From contig PBAL01000086.1 of NCBI GenBank assembly GCA_002715965.1, positions 119,510 to 183,509 of the forward strand: DNA of 64,000 bases, given 5' to 3'. The notes beneath the pieces were generated by a model, which searched no databases, was not told the DNA's origin, and saw nothing but the letters and a program-made list of their open reading frames with translations. The DNA comes from Verrucomicrobiales bacterium. Lineage in GTDB: Bacteria; Verrucomicrobiota; Verrucomicrobiia; Limisphaerales; JAYPXF01. Numbering within the stretch: position 1 is the stretch's first letter; every line of letters begins with the position of its first letter. A program made the translations under genes and the position numbers. Of the stretch, positions 37,092 to 45,560 are shown piece by piece.

Positions 37092-38069
37092 CTATTCCCC
37101 GATCAAATCCCGATTCTCAAAGAGCTGGTAAGCGACGATCAACGAAGCCCCCAGATACCCGACCACGTATCCCAGCGATTTCGCCACATACGTCCACACG
37201 CCCTTCAATTGAGATTCGCCTTCGATCGCGTCGGCCACCCAGAAGAGCTGCCAATTGGGCGTGATCGCGTAGCCAATATTTGCCCACCAGTTGCCGGATT
37301 CCGCGGCGCTGCGAAACAGGTGATCACTCATCAACCCGAGCAGGAACAAAATCGAACAAACCACCAAGGTGGGAACCATCTCCAGCCGCGTCGAACAGGC
37401 CAACGCAACGCCACACAGGATGAGGATCGCAAACAGCACCAGCAATCCCGCAGGCACCAGTCTCCAATCCACCTCACGCGGAGCGGTGTCCATCGGATGC
37501 TTGAGTTCGATGAAAAACGCGAGGCAGATGAACACCACGGTCATCAACCCCATCAACCACCAGAACGTGTCCGACACGTAGTTTCGCTGATGAAAATAGT
37601 TCGCGAGCGCGCCGATCACATAAGCCATCGCCACCCCGGCAAAGAACAGGGATGTTCCCTTCAGATCCATATCGCCATAGGCATCGTAAGCCATCCTGCT
37701 GGCCAGCAAGGTGGCGAGGAGATTGCAGTAGGTGAGCAGCGTGATGGCACCTGAGATGCCAAGGTATTTCCCGAGAAGGAAAGATATCCGTTGAACGGGT
37801 TTTGAAAGGACAGCCAGGGCTGTTCCCGTTCGTATCTCCTGCGCGACCGAATCCGATGCACTGATCACGGCGCCAAAGAGTCCGGCAAGAAGCGTGATTG
37901 CCAGTGCGCCATCACGCACCAGTTTCGGGTCCTCGCCAAATCCGAAGTAAGGCAAAGCCGAGAGGACCATGATGAACAAGGGCGAAACCGTCCCCAGCAA
38001 CAGGAACACCGGCTGCCGCAGCAGTTCCATAAACGTGTTCCCAGCAATGGTGACCAAGGCTCGCATCAA
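37092..38069 (-). CDS. ABC-2 type transporter permease
   Basis: A 325-residue integral membrane protein with six to seven hydrophobic helices spread over its length. The coupling-type segment AQEIRTGTALAVLSKPVQR near residues 75-93 is the signature of ABC-2/NosY-like permeases, and a similar segment occurs in the permease at 15827. Start may be either of two adjacent ATG codons. No ATPase gene is next to it. It is read away from the RNA-repair pair and ends about 30 bases from it. Substrate unknown. Confidence 0.85.
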   Translation of the reverse strand: MMRALVTIAGNTFMELLRQPVFLLLGTVSPLFIMVLSALPYFGFGEDPKLVRDGALAITLLAGLFGAVISASDSVAQEIRTGTALAVLSKPVQRISFLLGKYLGISGAITLLTYCNLLATLLASRMAYDAYGDMDLKGTSLFFAGVAMAYVIGALANYFHQRNYVSDTFWWLMGLMTVVFICLAFFIELKHPMDTAPREVDWRLVPAGLLVLFAILILCGVALACSTRLEMVPTLVVCSILFLLGLMSDHLFRSAAESGNWWANIGYAITPNWQLFWVADAIEGESQLKGVWTYVAKSLGYVVGYLGASLIVAYQLFENRDLIGE

Positions 38070-38269
38070 ATTTCTCTACTCGCGATGGAGTTTTACCGGC
38101 ACACCCGTCCAGCCCCAAGAATTCTGTTCTCTGGATTGCATTCCGCCAGCAATTCACTAGGGCATGTCTTCAAAGTAGTTCAATCTAAGAAAACCGAGAT
38201 TGGTGGCGTCGAGCTGCGCGACGAATCAAGACATGCTGCGGTTTCTGCGGCAGATCACCTCCGATGGCG

Positions 38270-39205
38270 TCATCGATCGTGAAGAGGTTTGGGATCGAGA
38301 ACCGGAGGCGAGCCGTCTTCGAAAAGAATCCGGCCATGATGATAACCGGGAGCGTTGATGGTCATGGCTTTGACATCCGAACGATCCGCGAAAAGGTGGG
38401 TGAGCGGCAATCTGGTATGATCCGCGCTTTTGGCTGTCGACCAGTTGCCGGTGGTCATTGTGATCCAAGACTCACCCGATGTCAGACGCCCGATTTCCTC
38501 TGCAGAGAAAGCCGCATGGAACTTTCCCTTGTAGCTGACGTCCCCCAGCTGAATTTCAAGCTCGTTCCCTTTATCCCACCAGGCCAGGCGTGTCTGCACG
38601 CCATTGGCGAAGTCTGCGGCTGGCTTTCCGTTTTCGAACCGAATCTCCGCGAATCGAAGTTTTCGGTCGGGGCGCTGGCGCGGACTCTTCAGTTGGTCGA
38701 ATTCGGTGGTAAGAATGATGTTTTCCGGAAAGACCAATTTGTCCAACCACTCGACCGTTTCGCTTTCAGACACGTGGATGGTCAGTTTCGGTTCATGCGT
38801 CTTCTCCGCCTCCTGGTCCCGGCGATACCCCAGCGCGATTCCGGCGAGAATGTGGAGGTTCACGTTGAAGGCATATTGGTCCTTGTCGAAAGTCCTGGTC
38901 TTGGGTGAGCCCTTCTTGACGTGCACTTCATGGTCGCGCATGCGCGTCTTGGAGAACAAACGGATCATTTCATTCACGTCTTCCAACTTGGCCTTGAAAT
39001 AGAAATTTTCGCTGCCATTCACCCAGACCGAGTAGACGCGGGATTCGTGGCGAGGAAGGGCGACAATGCCTTTGGGCCAATCGGATTGTTCGGTGGTCGG
39101 CCGTTTGTGGTTGCTATCGGGTCCGACGCGGGAGGTTGCCAATCCGTAAACGGGATGGCTGGCGAGGACGCAGAGGGCGGCTGCAAGAGTGGCGAAGGGT
39201 TTCAT
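38270..39205 (-). CDS. Secreted protein of unknown function
   Basis: A 311-residue protein with a signal peptide (1-21). I do not recognise the family. The body is mixed alpha/beta and contains ENFYFKAKLEDVNEMIRLFS, where a short domain measuring or binding something in the periplasm would be plausible. The second half is beta-rich with LEIQLGDVSYKGKFHAAFS and ends in LDPKPLHDR. It stands alone between the ABC permease and the WYL regulator genes. Codon use and length suggest a real gene. Confidence 0.7.
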   Translation of the reverse strand: MKPFATLAAALCVLASHPVYGLATSRVGPDSNHKRPTTEQSDWPKGIVALPRHESRVYSVWVNGSENFYFKAKLEDVNEMIRLFSKTRMRDHEVHVKKGSPKTRTFDKDQYAFNVNLHILAGIALGYRRDQEAEKTHEPKLTIHVSESETVEWLDKLVFPENIILTTEFDQLKSPRQRPDRKLRFAEIRFENGKPAADFANGVQTRLAWWDKGNELEIQLGDVSYKGKFHAAFSAEEIGRLTSGESWITMTTGNWSTAKSADHTRLPLTHLFADRSDVKAMTINAPGYHHGRILFEDGSPPVLDPKPLHDR

Positions 39206-39391
39206 GAGATTGTGGACACGGAGCTCGGGGCTTTCTCAGAGAATTGTTCCAGTATTCCGTCAGCGATGAAATGGCAGTTTGCCTGATTCTCAATCGTTGT
39301 CTTGACTCCTTGTCTTGATCTCGGATTCAGAGGGATGAGACAAGGATGAAGAACAACCCGTCGATACATGAATGACGCAATACCAGCGCGT

Positions 39392-40384
39392 TCAGTTGTA
39401 TGCGTCGAGAGTGGCTTGTGCGGAGGCCTTGACCGAGGCGGCAAGTTCCTTGGGGCTGATGACGCGGGCATTGCCGGCCCAAGTGACGATCCACCGTTGA
39501 ATTTCGTTGAGACTGGACAGCTTCAACACGAGGTCGAGACCGCCGTCTTTCCGTTCCTTGATCTTCTGTGAGGGATGCCAGCGTTTTTCCCGGATGTAAT
39601 CGGCGACGTTCGCATTGAAGCGGATGACAACGTCGAATGTACCTTGCGCGAAATGTACGCCGAAGCTGTCTCGAAGCCGTTTCTCGAGCGAGAACTCCTT
39701 CGGTGACAACACCTTCTTGCCGGTCAGTTCGAGATCGGACATGCGGGCGGGGACGAAGGTGCGGATGTCCTCGCGCTGATGGTCATAGGCGAAGAGAAAC
39801 CATTCGCCGTTTATGTTCGCGAGGTGATAGGGATCGAGCGTCCGGGTTTCCGACTTCCGGCTGCCGGGCTTGCGGTACTTCAGCTTGAGCTGCCGGTGCT
39901 TGGCGGTCGCGGTGGCGAGTTGATCGAAGATCTCCAGATTGATGATCGGCTCCGCGGTGGTGCGAAAAGAGATGGTCTGTTCCCAGTCGGAGAGGTTCAG
40001 TGAAATGGTGTCGGGCAGCGACGATTCCACCTTCCTGAAGGCGCTGAGCAGGGGCTTTTCAAAGTTCGTTCCGCGATACTGTTCCAAGGCCTTTTCTGCG
40101 ATGAGCAGGGCGACAAGTTCGCCTTCGGTGATCTGCAAGGTGGGAAACGCCGACACTTCCTCGTAGTAGAAATAACCGAAACGGGCACTGTCGTAGTCGA
40201 TCGGGAGTTCCATGCGATCGCGCATGAAATCGAGGTCGCGATGAATCGTCTTGGTGCTCACCTCCATCTTGCGCGCGAGTGTTGAGGCGTTCGGAAACTT
40301 GCCCCCCAGGATTTCCCGATGGATCTGAAGCATGCGCTCCAAAGGCGGGCGGGAAAGAGGTATGGCCTTGGCGTTCTTACTCAT
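39392..40384 (-). CDS. WYL domain transcriptional regulator (YafY-like)
   Basis: A 330-residue DNA-binding regulator. It has an N-terminal DeoR-type helix-turn-helix (about 15-70: STLARKMEVSTKTIHRDLDF), a central WYL domain (about 155-235) with TLDPYHLANINGEWFLFAYD, and a C-terminal WCX domain (about 255-325) ending in the WIVTWAGNARVISP segment. WYL regulators sense nucleic acid or nucleotide signals, often in damage or defence control. The divergent neighbour 40558 starts 173 bases away and may be its target. The RNA-repair pair lies 2.3 kb off, not adjacent. Confidence 0.92.
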   Translation of the reverse strand: MSKNAKAIPLSRPPLERMLQIHREILGGKFPNASTLARKMEVSTKTIHRDLDFMRDRMELPIDYDSARFGYFYYEEVSAFPTLQITEGELVALLIAEKALEQYRGTNFEKPLLSAFRKVESSLPDTISLNLSDWEQTISFRTTAEPIINLEIFDQLATATAKHRQLKLKYRKPGSRKSETRTLDPYHLANINGEWFLFAYDHQREDIRTFVPARMSDLELTGKKVLSPKEFSLEKRLRDSFGVHFAQGTFDVVIRFNANVADYIREKRWHPSQKIKERKDGGLDLVLKLSSLNEIQRWIVTWAGNARVISPKELAASVKASAQATLDAYN

Positions 40385-40557
40385 TTGAGAGTCAAATCAA
40401 AGACCATCGGACCCTGCCTGTCCAACACTGCGAAAACAACACGTCGAGATCCACCGGCCTTGTAGCGATGCTAAACGGGACGAAACTGGCACATCAGCCG
40501 GGCACGACCGGGGAGGATGGGCTTGCGATGGGGATTTGAGTTTGCCACTTTCGGCGC

Positions 40558-41463
40558 ATGCATTGCACCACTACTCGTCGTGATTTCATTCGTGCTGCGG
40601 CCGCAACTGCCGCAGTCACCGCACTTCCGAACCAACTGCTTGCCGCCAAGGCCGACCTCAATGGACGGATCTTCAAGACGCTCAAGATCGGCATGATCCG
40701 AGTGAAGGGTTCTTTGACGGACAAGTTCAAGGCCGCGAAGGCGGCAGGCTTCGAGGGAGTGGAGTTGAATGCGCCGGGCATCAACGTGAAGGACGCGATT
40801 GCCGCTTCCAAGGCCGCTCAGTTGCCGATTGACGGAACGGTCAATGCCGGTCACTGGCAGGTGCGACACACAGATGCGGACAAGGCGGTGAGGGCCAACG
40901 CGCTCAAGAGTTTGAAGGATGGTTTGATCCAGACACGTGAAATCGGCGGGCACACGCTGCTGCTCGTCGTCGGTCATGGAAAAGACGGGGATGAGAAGGA
41001 CATCTGGGATCGTTCGATCGAGAATATTTCGAAGGCCGTTCCGTTGGCCGCTGAGTTGGGCGTGACGATCGCGATCGAGAATGTGTGGAATCACTTCTGT
41101 TACGATCACAGCGGAGATTCCGATCAATCGGTGGAAAAGTTCGTCAAGTATGTCGATGCGTTTGGATCACCTTGGGTGGGCATGCAGTTCGACCTGGGCA
41201 ACCACTGGAAATACGGCGCAACCGGCGACTGGGTGCGCAAGCTCGGCAAGCGGATCGTGAAGCTGGATATCAAGGGCTTCTCCCGCGAGGAGAGCAAGTT
41301 CAAGAAGATCGGTGAAGGCGACGTCGACTGGAAGGACGTCAGCAAGGCGCTTTATGAGATCAACTTCCACGGCTGGTGCGCGGCCGAGGTTGGTGGGGGT
41401 GGTCCTGAGCGACTGGAAGAAGTGGTCGCGAACATGAACAAGGTGTTTGGGCTGAAGGGTTGA
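40558..41463 (+). CDS. Sugar phosphate isomerase/epimerase-like TIM barrel, Tat signal
   Basis: A 301-residue protein of the xylose-isomerase-like TIM barrel family (AP endonuclease 2 superfamily). It starts with a twin-arginine-type signal (TTRRDFIRAAAATAAVTALP), so it is probably exported folded to the periplasm. Metal-site strands are visible: AIENVWNHF, MQFDLGNHW, KLDIKGFS and AAEVGGGG. Family members isomerise or epimerise sugars or myo-inositol derivatives; the substrate cannot be named. It is followed four bases later by the bpX4-like gene. Confidence 0.88.
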   Translation: MHCTTTRRDFIRAAAATAAVTALPNQLLAAKADLNGRIFKTLKIGMIRVKGSLTDKFKAAKAAGFEGVELNAPGINVKDAIAASKAAQLPIDGTVNAGHWQVRHTDADKAVRANALKSLKDGLIQTREIGGHTLLLVVGHGKDGDEKDIWDRSIENISKAVPLAAELGVTIAIENVWNHFCYDHSGDSDQSVEKFVKYVDAFGSPWVGMQFDLGNHWKYGATGDWVRKLGKRIVKLDIKGFSREESKFKKIGEGDVDWKDVSKALYEINFHGWCAAEVGGGGPERLEEVVANMNKVFGLKG

Positions 41464-41467
41464 TGGG

Positions 41468-42112
41468 TTGGACCTCGCGGAGTTTGTCGATCATCTGGAA
41501 TCGGATGGGGAACTGATCTTTCCATCTCCGGAACCCCCGAAGGAGAGTGGGGCAATTCTGGCGTCTGCAACCTTGGCGATCGAACGATTGGATGCGCGCA
41601 GGCGATTGGAAATGGCGCATGAACCGCCCGCGCTGAATCGAGAGCAGGCGTTGTGGGCATTGCGCATCATGTATCGCGCAGCACAGTTTCTGGTGTTCCG
41701 GAGCGTAAACGCCGATGTGGTGATCAAGGACCCGGGCGTGCCGTGCCCGGACGGAGAGGTGAATTCCAGGACCTATTCCGTGGATTTGTTTTTCGCATGG
41801 CTTCCCGAATTCCATCGTCGTGCTGCGAGGATCTCGAAGGAGGATCCATTGACCAAGTCGATGGAAAGAATGGGTTGCGCGTGGCCGCTGTCCGGGGTTG
41901 GGATGGCGATTGAGGCAGATCACCGTTCGAGGACGCAGATGGAGTGGATGGAGAATCCTTCATTGCGACAGTCGTTGATCGATCGGGTGATCGCAACGAG
42001 GGACGATGCCTGGCTGGCCAATGACCGTGTCAGAAATATTGTGCGGGACGCGGTCAATCCGTTTCCCGAACTGGTGGAGTGGGTCGAAACGAGCGCTTCT
42101 CCGGCTGGCTGA
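41468..42112 (+). CDS. bpX4-like protein (MoxR-vWA-beta-propeller systems)
   Basis: A 214-residue soluble protein. It uses a TTG start at 41468, four bases after the stop of the isomerase gene, and is probably translationally coupled. The pattern ALWALRIMYRAAQFLVFR, then SVDLFFAWLPEF, then WPLSGVGM recalls the bpX4 domain of MoxR-vWA-beta-propeller ternary systems. That assignment comes from memory of the family pattern and is only moderately certain. No MoxR ATPase, vWA or propeller partner is in this window, so it would be an orphan. If the family call is wrong it is simply an uncharacterised helical protein. Confidence 0.6.
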   Translation: MDLAEFVDHLESDGELIFPSPEPPKESGAILASATLAIERLDARRRLEMAHEPPALNREQALWALRIMYRAAQFLVFRSVNADVVIKDPGVPCPDGEVNSRTYSVDLFFAWLPEFHRRAARISKEDPLTKSMERMGCAWPLSGVGMAIEADHRSRTQMEWMENPSLRQSLIDRVIATRDDAWLANDRVRNIVRDAVNPFPELVEWVETSASPAG

Positions 42113-42124
42113 TCTGCGCTCTTG

Positions 42125-43096
42125 TTATTGTGCACGAATCCGCGAGACGATCTCCGCTGCTGGGGCTGGAGGTGCGCCATCTCCTCTGGCAACTGCCGGT
42201 GAAGTGCTGGACACGCCAATCTCACCACGGTCAATCGGCCGGGGAGTGATCAAGATGAGCAGGCTATCCCCACTGCCTTTCACCGGCACGGTGGCCATCA
42301 CCGTTTGACCTTTGACCAATCGGAACGCTGACGCAGACTCGGACTCGTCGATGATGGGCATGTCTGTCTCCGAGTAGCCGCGAAGCTTCGAGTGTCGGAC
42401 TTCGGACTTCAGATCGAACACGTCTGGTCCGTTGGATTCGCTGATCTTGAGTTTGACGGAAAGGCCGAGGGGAACAGACTGTTTAGTGCCGGAAGCGCCA
42501 CCGGCGGGGACGGCAAGCTCCCGGCCAACGAACATCGATCCTTCCTCGCCGTTGGCGACGATCATCTTTGGAGCGGAGAGAACATTCACGTCGTCCCGTT
42601 CGTTCAGGGCGTTCATGAGGGTCTGCTTTTGCGCATCGGTGAGGAATGCGTTGATGGCACCGGACGCACTCGGAACTGACGGCAGTCCGGCGAAGGTCGA
42701 CCCACCCCTAGTCTCATAGATCACGCAGTTGACGAGATAGGAAGTTGGTCCGGCGATCGGTCTGGCCTGGGCGGGTTGCGCGTTGTTGCCAGCTGTTTGT
42801 GGAGCTTTGGGCGCCGGTGCTTGTTGTGCCACCGATTGCAGGCGATTCACCAGTCCGCGGAGACGGTGAACTTCCGCTGCTTCTTTTTTCAGTCGCGTAA
42901 ACTCTTCGTGATTGACGGCCTGCTTCGACAGCATGGCATTTTCGGCTGCTAGTCTGGCCAACGACTGGCTTCTCTTTTCGAGTTTCTCGTTCGTTTCCCT
43001 GAGCGAATCGATCTCGCCGTGCTGGTGGATGATGGAGGCGGCCATGCCCCCTCCGATGACAACGATGGAGGTAATCTTGATAAGTGGTGTGTTCAT
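42125..43096 (-). CDS. Membrane-anchored coiled-coil and secretin-like domain, ex-sigma C-terminus
   Basis: An open frame of 323 residues from ATG 43096. It has one TM helix (about 6-22), a coiled coil (about 28-90: heptads of Leu, Ala and Glu), a Pro/Ala/Gln linker, then a beta domain (about 118-290). In that domain VLSAPKMIVANGEEGSMFVGREL resembles the secretin C-terminal fold of GspD-like proteins. The frame stays open upstream of the ATG through VTAAPAALNINT and LTGATSVGLIPTFLN, which is the usual linker of PVC ECF sigma factors with a membrane extension. It therefore looks like the back half of a broken sigma factor gene (see 43208-43520). No good ribosome binding site is seen. Confidence 0.6.
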   Translation of the reverse strand: MNTPLIKITSIVVIGGGMAASIIHQHGEIDSLRETNEKLEKRSQSLARLAAENAMLSKQAVNHEEFTRLKKEAAEVHRLRGLVNRLQSVAQQAPAPKAPQTAGNNAQPAQARPIAGPTSYLVNCVIYETRGGSTFAGLPSVPSASGAINAFLTDAQKQTLMNALNERDDVNVLSAPKMIVANGEEGSMFVGRELAVPAGGASGTKQSVPLGLSVKLKISESNGPDVFDLKSEVRHSKLRGYSETDMPIIDESESASAFRLVKGQTVMATVPVKGSGDSLLILITPRPIDRGEIGVSSTSPAVARGDGAPPAPAAEIVSRIRAQ

Positions 43097-43207
43097 GGTG
43101 TTCAGAAACGTGGGGATGAGTCCGACAGAAGTGGCACCGGTCAGGGCCGAGGTTGCGATGGTGTTTATGTTGAGGGCCGCTGGAGCAGCCGTGACCTGCT
43201 ATCAATG

Positions 43208-43520
43208 CGAGTGAGGTGGTCGAAGCCGCCATGCCGCGTTCGCGCCGACGCCGGTCCGCGCGGTTGAAATTGGAGGTGATGAAACTGGTGTGCCGATAGA
43301 GCCATCCGGCAATCGGCGTGTGCTCCGGTACGGAACGCGCCTTGCCGGCAAGATCGGCAAACACGGTCTGGCAGATGTCCTCGATGTCAGACGATTTTCC
43401 GTGCAGTTGCCGAAGCGCGGTCGAATAGACGAGGTTGATGTAGTGCGCGACGATCGGTTCGAAGTCCTCGGAGGAACCGGATCGCCGGAAGCTGTTCAGC
43501 AATTCTCTTTCGTCGCCCAT
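43208..43520 (-). pseudogene. ECF sigma factor remnant, region 2 only
   Basis: From ATG 43520 the frame encodes sigma-70 region 2: IVAHYINLVYSTALRQL, SDIEDICQTVFADLAGKA and AGWLYRHTSFITSNFNR. After RRRRERG the expected region 4 helix-turn-helix is missing and the sequence passes straight to MAASTTSLALIAG, which resembles the C-terminal linker of PVC ECF sigma factors. A reading-frame break (about 2 bases, near 43205) then throws the frame out of step with the C-terminal half (42125-43096). The product could bind core RNA polymerase but not a -35 element. Decay by internal deletion plus frameshift is the best reading. Confidence 0.7.
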
Positions 43521-43614
43521 GATCTACCTGAATAAAAACCACCGCGCGGGAAAATCCGACAGCAGTTTGAATTTTTTTTGGCTGGGGCGGTGTGACCGAA
43601 CAGATTCCTGGAAT

Positions 43615-43853
43615 CTATTCCTCGCTGTGGAATTGTTTGCGGGGCATTGCGCCCCAATCGGTCTTCTTCGTCAGGGCCTGCCAAAATCCCTGCAGGCGCC
43701 ACCAGTTGTTCCACTGGCGATAACCGAAGTTTTCCACGATTGCATACAGGGTAAACATGGCGATATCGCGGGCGAGGACGTAAGAGGGATTGAAGATCAT
43801 GCCCCGATGCTTCCACATGGTCTGGAGAAGTCCGCGCTGCCAGCGACGACGTT
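43615..43853 (-). pseudogene. C-terminal fragment of a processive GT2 glycosyltransferase
   Basis: A frame of about 79 codons carrying RRRWQRGLLQTMWKHRGM, a Q/RxxRW-type acceptor motif of cellulose-synthase-like family 2 glycosyltransferases. It continues into the final membrane helix (DIAMFTLYAIVENFGY) and ends RKQFHSEE. The catalytic front part is missing. Upstream it is joined directly to a HEAT-repeat gene in another frame at about 43853. This appears to be a deletion junction that removed the rest of the transferase. It suggests a polysaccharide locus once lay here, consistent with the nearby GDP-mannose dehydratases. Confidence 0.65.
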
Positions 43854-44514
43854 GATTTCCAATACCGCGACCAAACCCGGCACGGACCCCACGGAACCCA
43901 GCCGAGCCAGCGAACGCGCTGCCTCAAGCCGGACGTTCACCTCAGGATCGTCCAGGGCGTCTTCCAAGGCGTTTACAACAGTCGGATCCTTGAAATTAGC
44001 CCAGCGCAACGGACGCTTCGGCACGTCGCCACCATTTCTTGGATCTCAGATCCGCCAGGCTTTTTTCCTGGATGCCCAGCTCCTTCATCAGGTGCACCAC
44101 GCTGTCGGCATACTCACCTTTCACCTTGGACAGGAGATCGACGAACACCCTTACCAAGAGACGTTCGTCCCGGCCTTTCAGCTGCTTCTTGAACGCAGAA
44201 ATGAATTCCGGTTCCTCCAAGTATTCCAGGGCCACCGCAAAAAGTTCTTTTCGCCTCCGCGCGTCACGGACCGAATTGCGCCGATTGACCGCCTGGATAC
44301 AGACCAACACACAGAGCGCAATAATCGTGAGCGCTGCCAGCACTATCGATGCGAAATGCCCTATCGTGTAGAGCGTGCCGTAATGAATCAGCGCATTCCA
44401 CACGAGCTTGGAGCCGGAGAACAGGCCGCTAAAAACCGACCGAAAAGGATAAAGCTGCTGTTTTTTGGCGTTATTCTGGCTTTCAGGCTTGCCCAATAAT
44501 AGCGCATCTCCCAT
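43854..44514 (-). pseudogene. Membrane HEAT-repeat protein, frameshifted and truncated
   Basis: From ATG 44514 the frame encodes an N-terminal region, one TM helix (FASIVLAALTIIALCVLVCI) and an alpha-helical domain, up to RRAEASVALG at 43996. The HEAT repeat continues in another frame from about 44010: WANFKDPTVVNALEDALDDP, then EVNVRLEAARSLARLG. Loss of one TGGGC unit from a duplicated TGGGCTGGGC would explain the shift. The C-terminus is cut off by the fusion to the GT2 remnant at about 43853. The ATG lies only 13 bases from the divergent gmd start, so the promoters must overlap coding sequence, or the real start is further in. Confidence 0.65.
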
Positions 44515-44526
44515 CTTGTGACACGC

Positions 44527-45543
44527 ATGGCCAAGAAAGCTCTGATCACTGGTATCACCGGGCAAGATGGTTCCTATCTTGCAGAACTGTTGCTGAGCAA
44601 GGGGTATGAAGTTCACGGCATCATTCGGCGTGCCAGTACTTTCAACACCCATCGTTTGGAACCCCTCTACCACGACGACGACATCCCCAGCGAGAACATG
44701 CATATGCATTATGGGGATCTTTCCGACGCAAGCGGCCTCGCCCGGCTGATCGCCAAGGTGGAACCGGACGAAATCTACAACCTCGCTGCACAAAGCCACG
44801 TGCGCGTGAGTTTCGATGCGCCGGAATACACGGCTGACGTCGATGCCACCGGAACGCTGCGCCTATTAGAAGCCATTCGCGAGGAAGGCATCAATACCCG
44901 GTTCTATCAGGCCTCCTCCAGTGAAATGTATGGCAAAGTGCAGGAAGTGCCCCAGACCGAGAAAACGCCCTTCTATCCCCGCAGCCCCTACGCCTGCGCG
45001 AAGGTATTCTCCTACTGGATCACAGTGAACTACCGCGAGTCCTACGGCATGCACACCAGCAACGGCATCCTCTTCAACCACGAATCTCCCCGCCGGGGTG
45101 AAACCTTCGTGACGCGCAAGATCACGCGGGCAGTTGCCTACATCAAAAAAGGCCTGCAAAAGAAACTCTACCTCGGAAATCTCGATGCGAAACGCGACTG
45201 GGGATTCGCCAAAGAATATGTAGAGGCCATGTGGCTCATGCTGCAACAAGAGCAGGGTGACGACTACGTGGTCGCGACGAACGAGACTCACACAGTTCGA
45301 GAGTTCCTCGAAGTCGCCTTTGGCCATGTCGGCCTGAATTACCAGGACTACGTCGAGATCGATCAGCGGTACTTCCGTCCTGCCGAAGTCGATCTCCTGA
45401 TCGGCGACCCGGCCAAGTGCAAAGAGAAACTGAACTGGGAACCCAAGACCAAGTTCGAGGATCTCACCAAACTCATGGTCGATGAGGACATGAAGACCCT
45501 CAACGATCAAATGAGCGGCAACATTCAGGTCAAGCGCTCTTAA
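44527..45543 (+). CDS. gmd: GDP-mannose 4,6-dehydratase
   Basis: Short-chain dehydrogenase-type enzyme converting GDP-D-mannose to GDP-4-keto-6-deoxy-D-mannose, a precursor of GDP-fucose, GDP-rhamnose and related sugars of surface polysaccharides. ATG at 44527 is chosen over an upstream GTG. The NADP motif is GITGQDGSYL. Catalytic Ser/Glu are in SSSEMYGKV and the Tyr/Lys pair in SPYACAKVF (YxxxK). NHESPRRGETFVTRKITR is diagnostic of Gmd. At 338 residues it is complete. A second paralogue follows 17 bases later. Confidence 0.97.
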   Translation: MAKKALITGITGQDGSYLAELLLSKGYEVHGIIRRASTFNTHRLEPLYHDDDIPSENMHMHYGDLSDASGLARLIAKVEPDEIYNLAAQSHVRVSFDAPEYTADVDATGTLRLLEAIREEGINTRFYQASSSEMYGKVQEVPQTEKTPFYPRSPYACAKVFSYWITVNYRESYGMHTSNGILFNHESPRRGETFVTRKITRAVAYIKKGLQKKLYLGNLDAKRDWGFAKEYVEAMWLMLQQEQGDDYVVATNETHTVREFLEVAFGHVGLNYQDYVEIDQRYFRPAEVDLLIGDPAKCKEKLNWEPKTKFEDLTKLMVDEDMKTLNDQMSGNIQVKRS

Positions 45544-45560
45544 CGTCCATCCGTTGCGCC

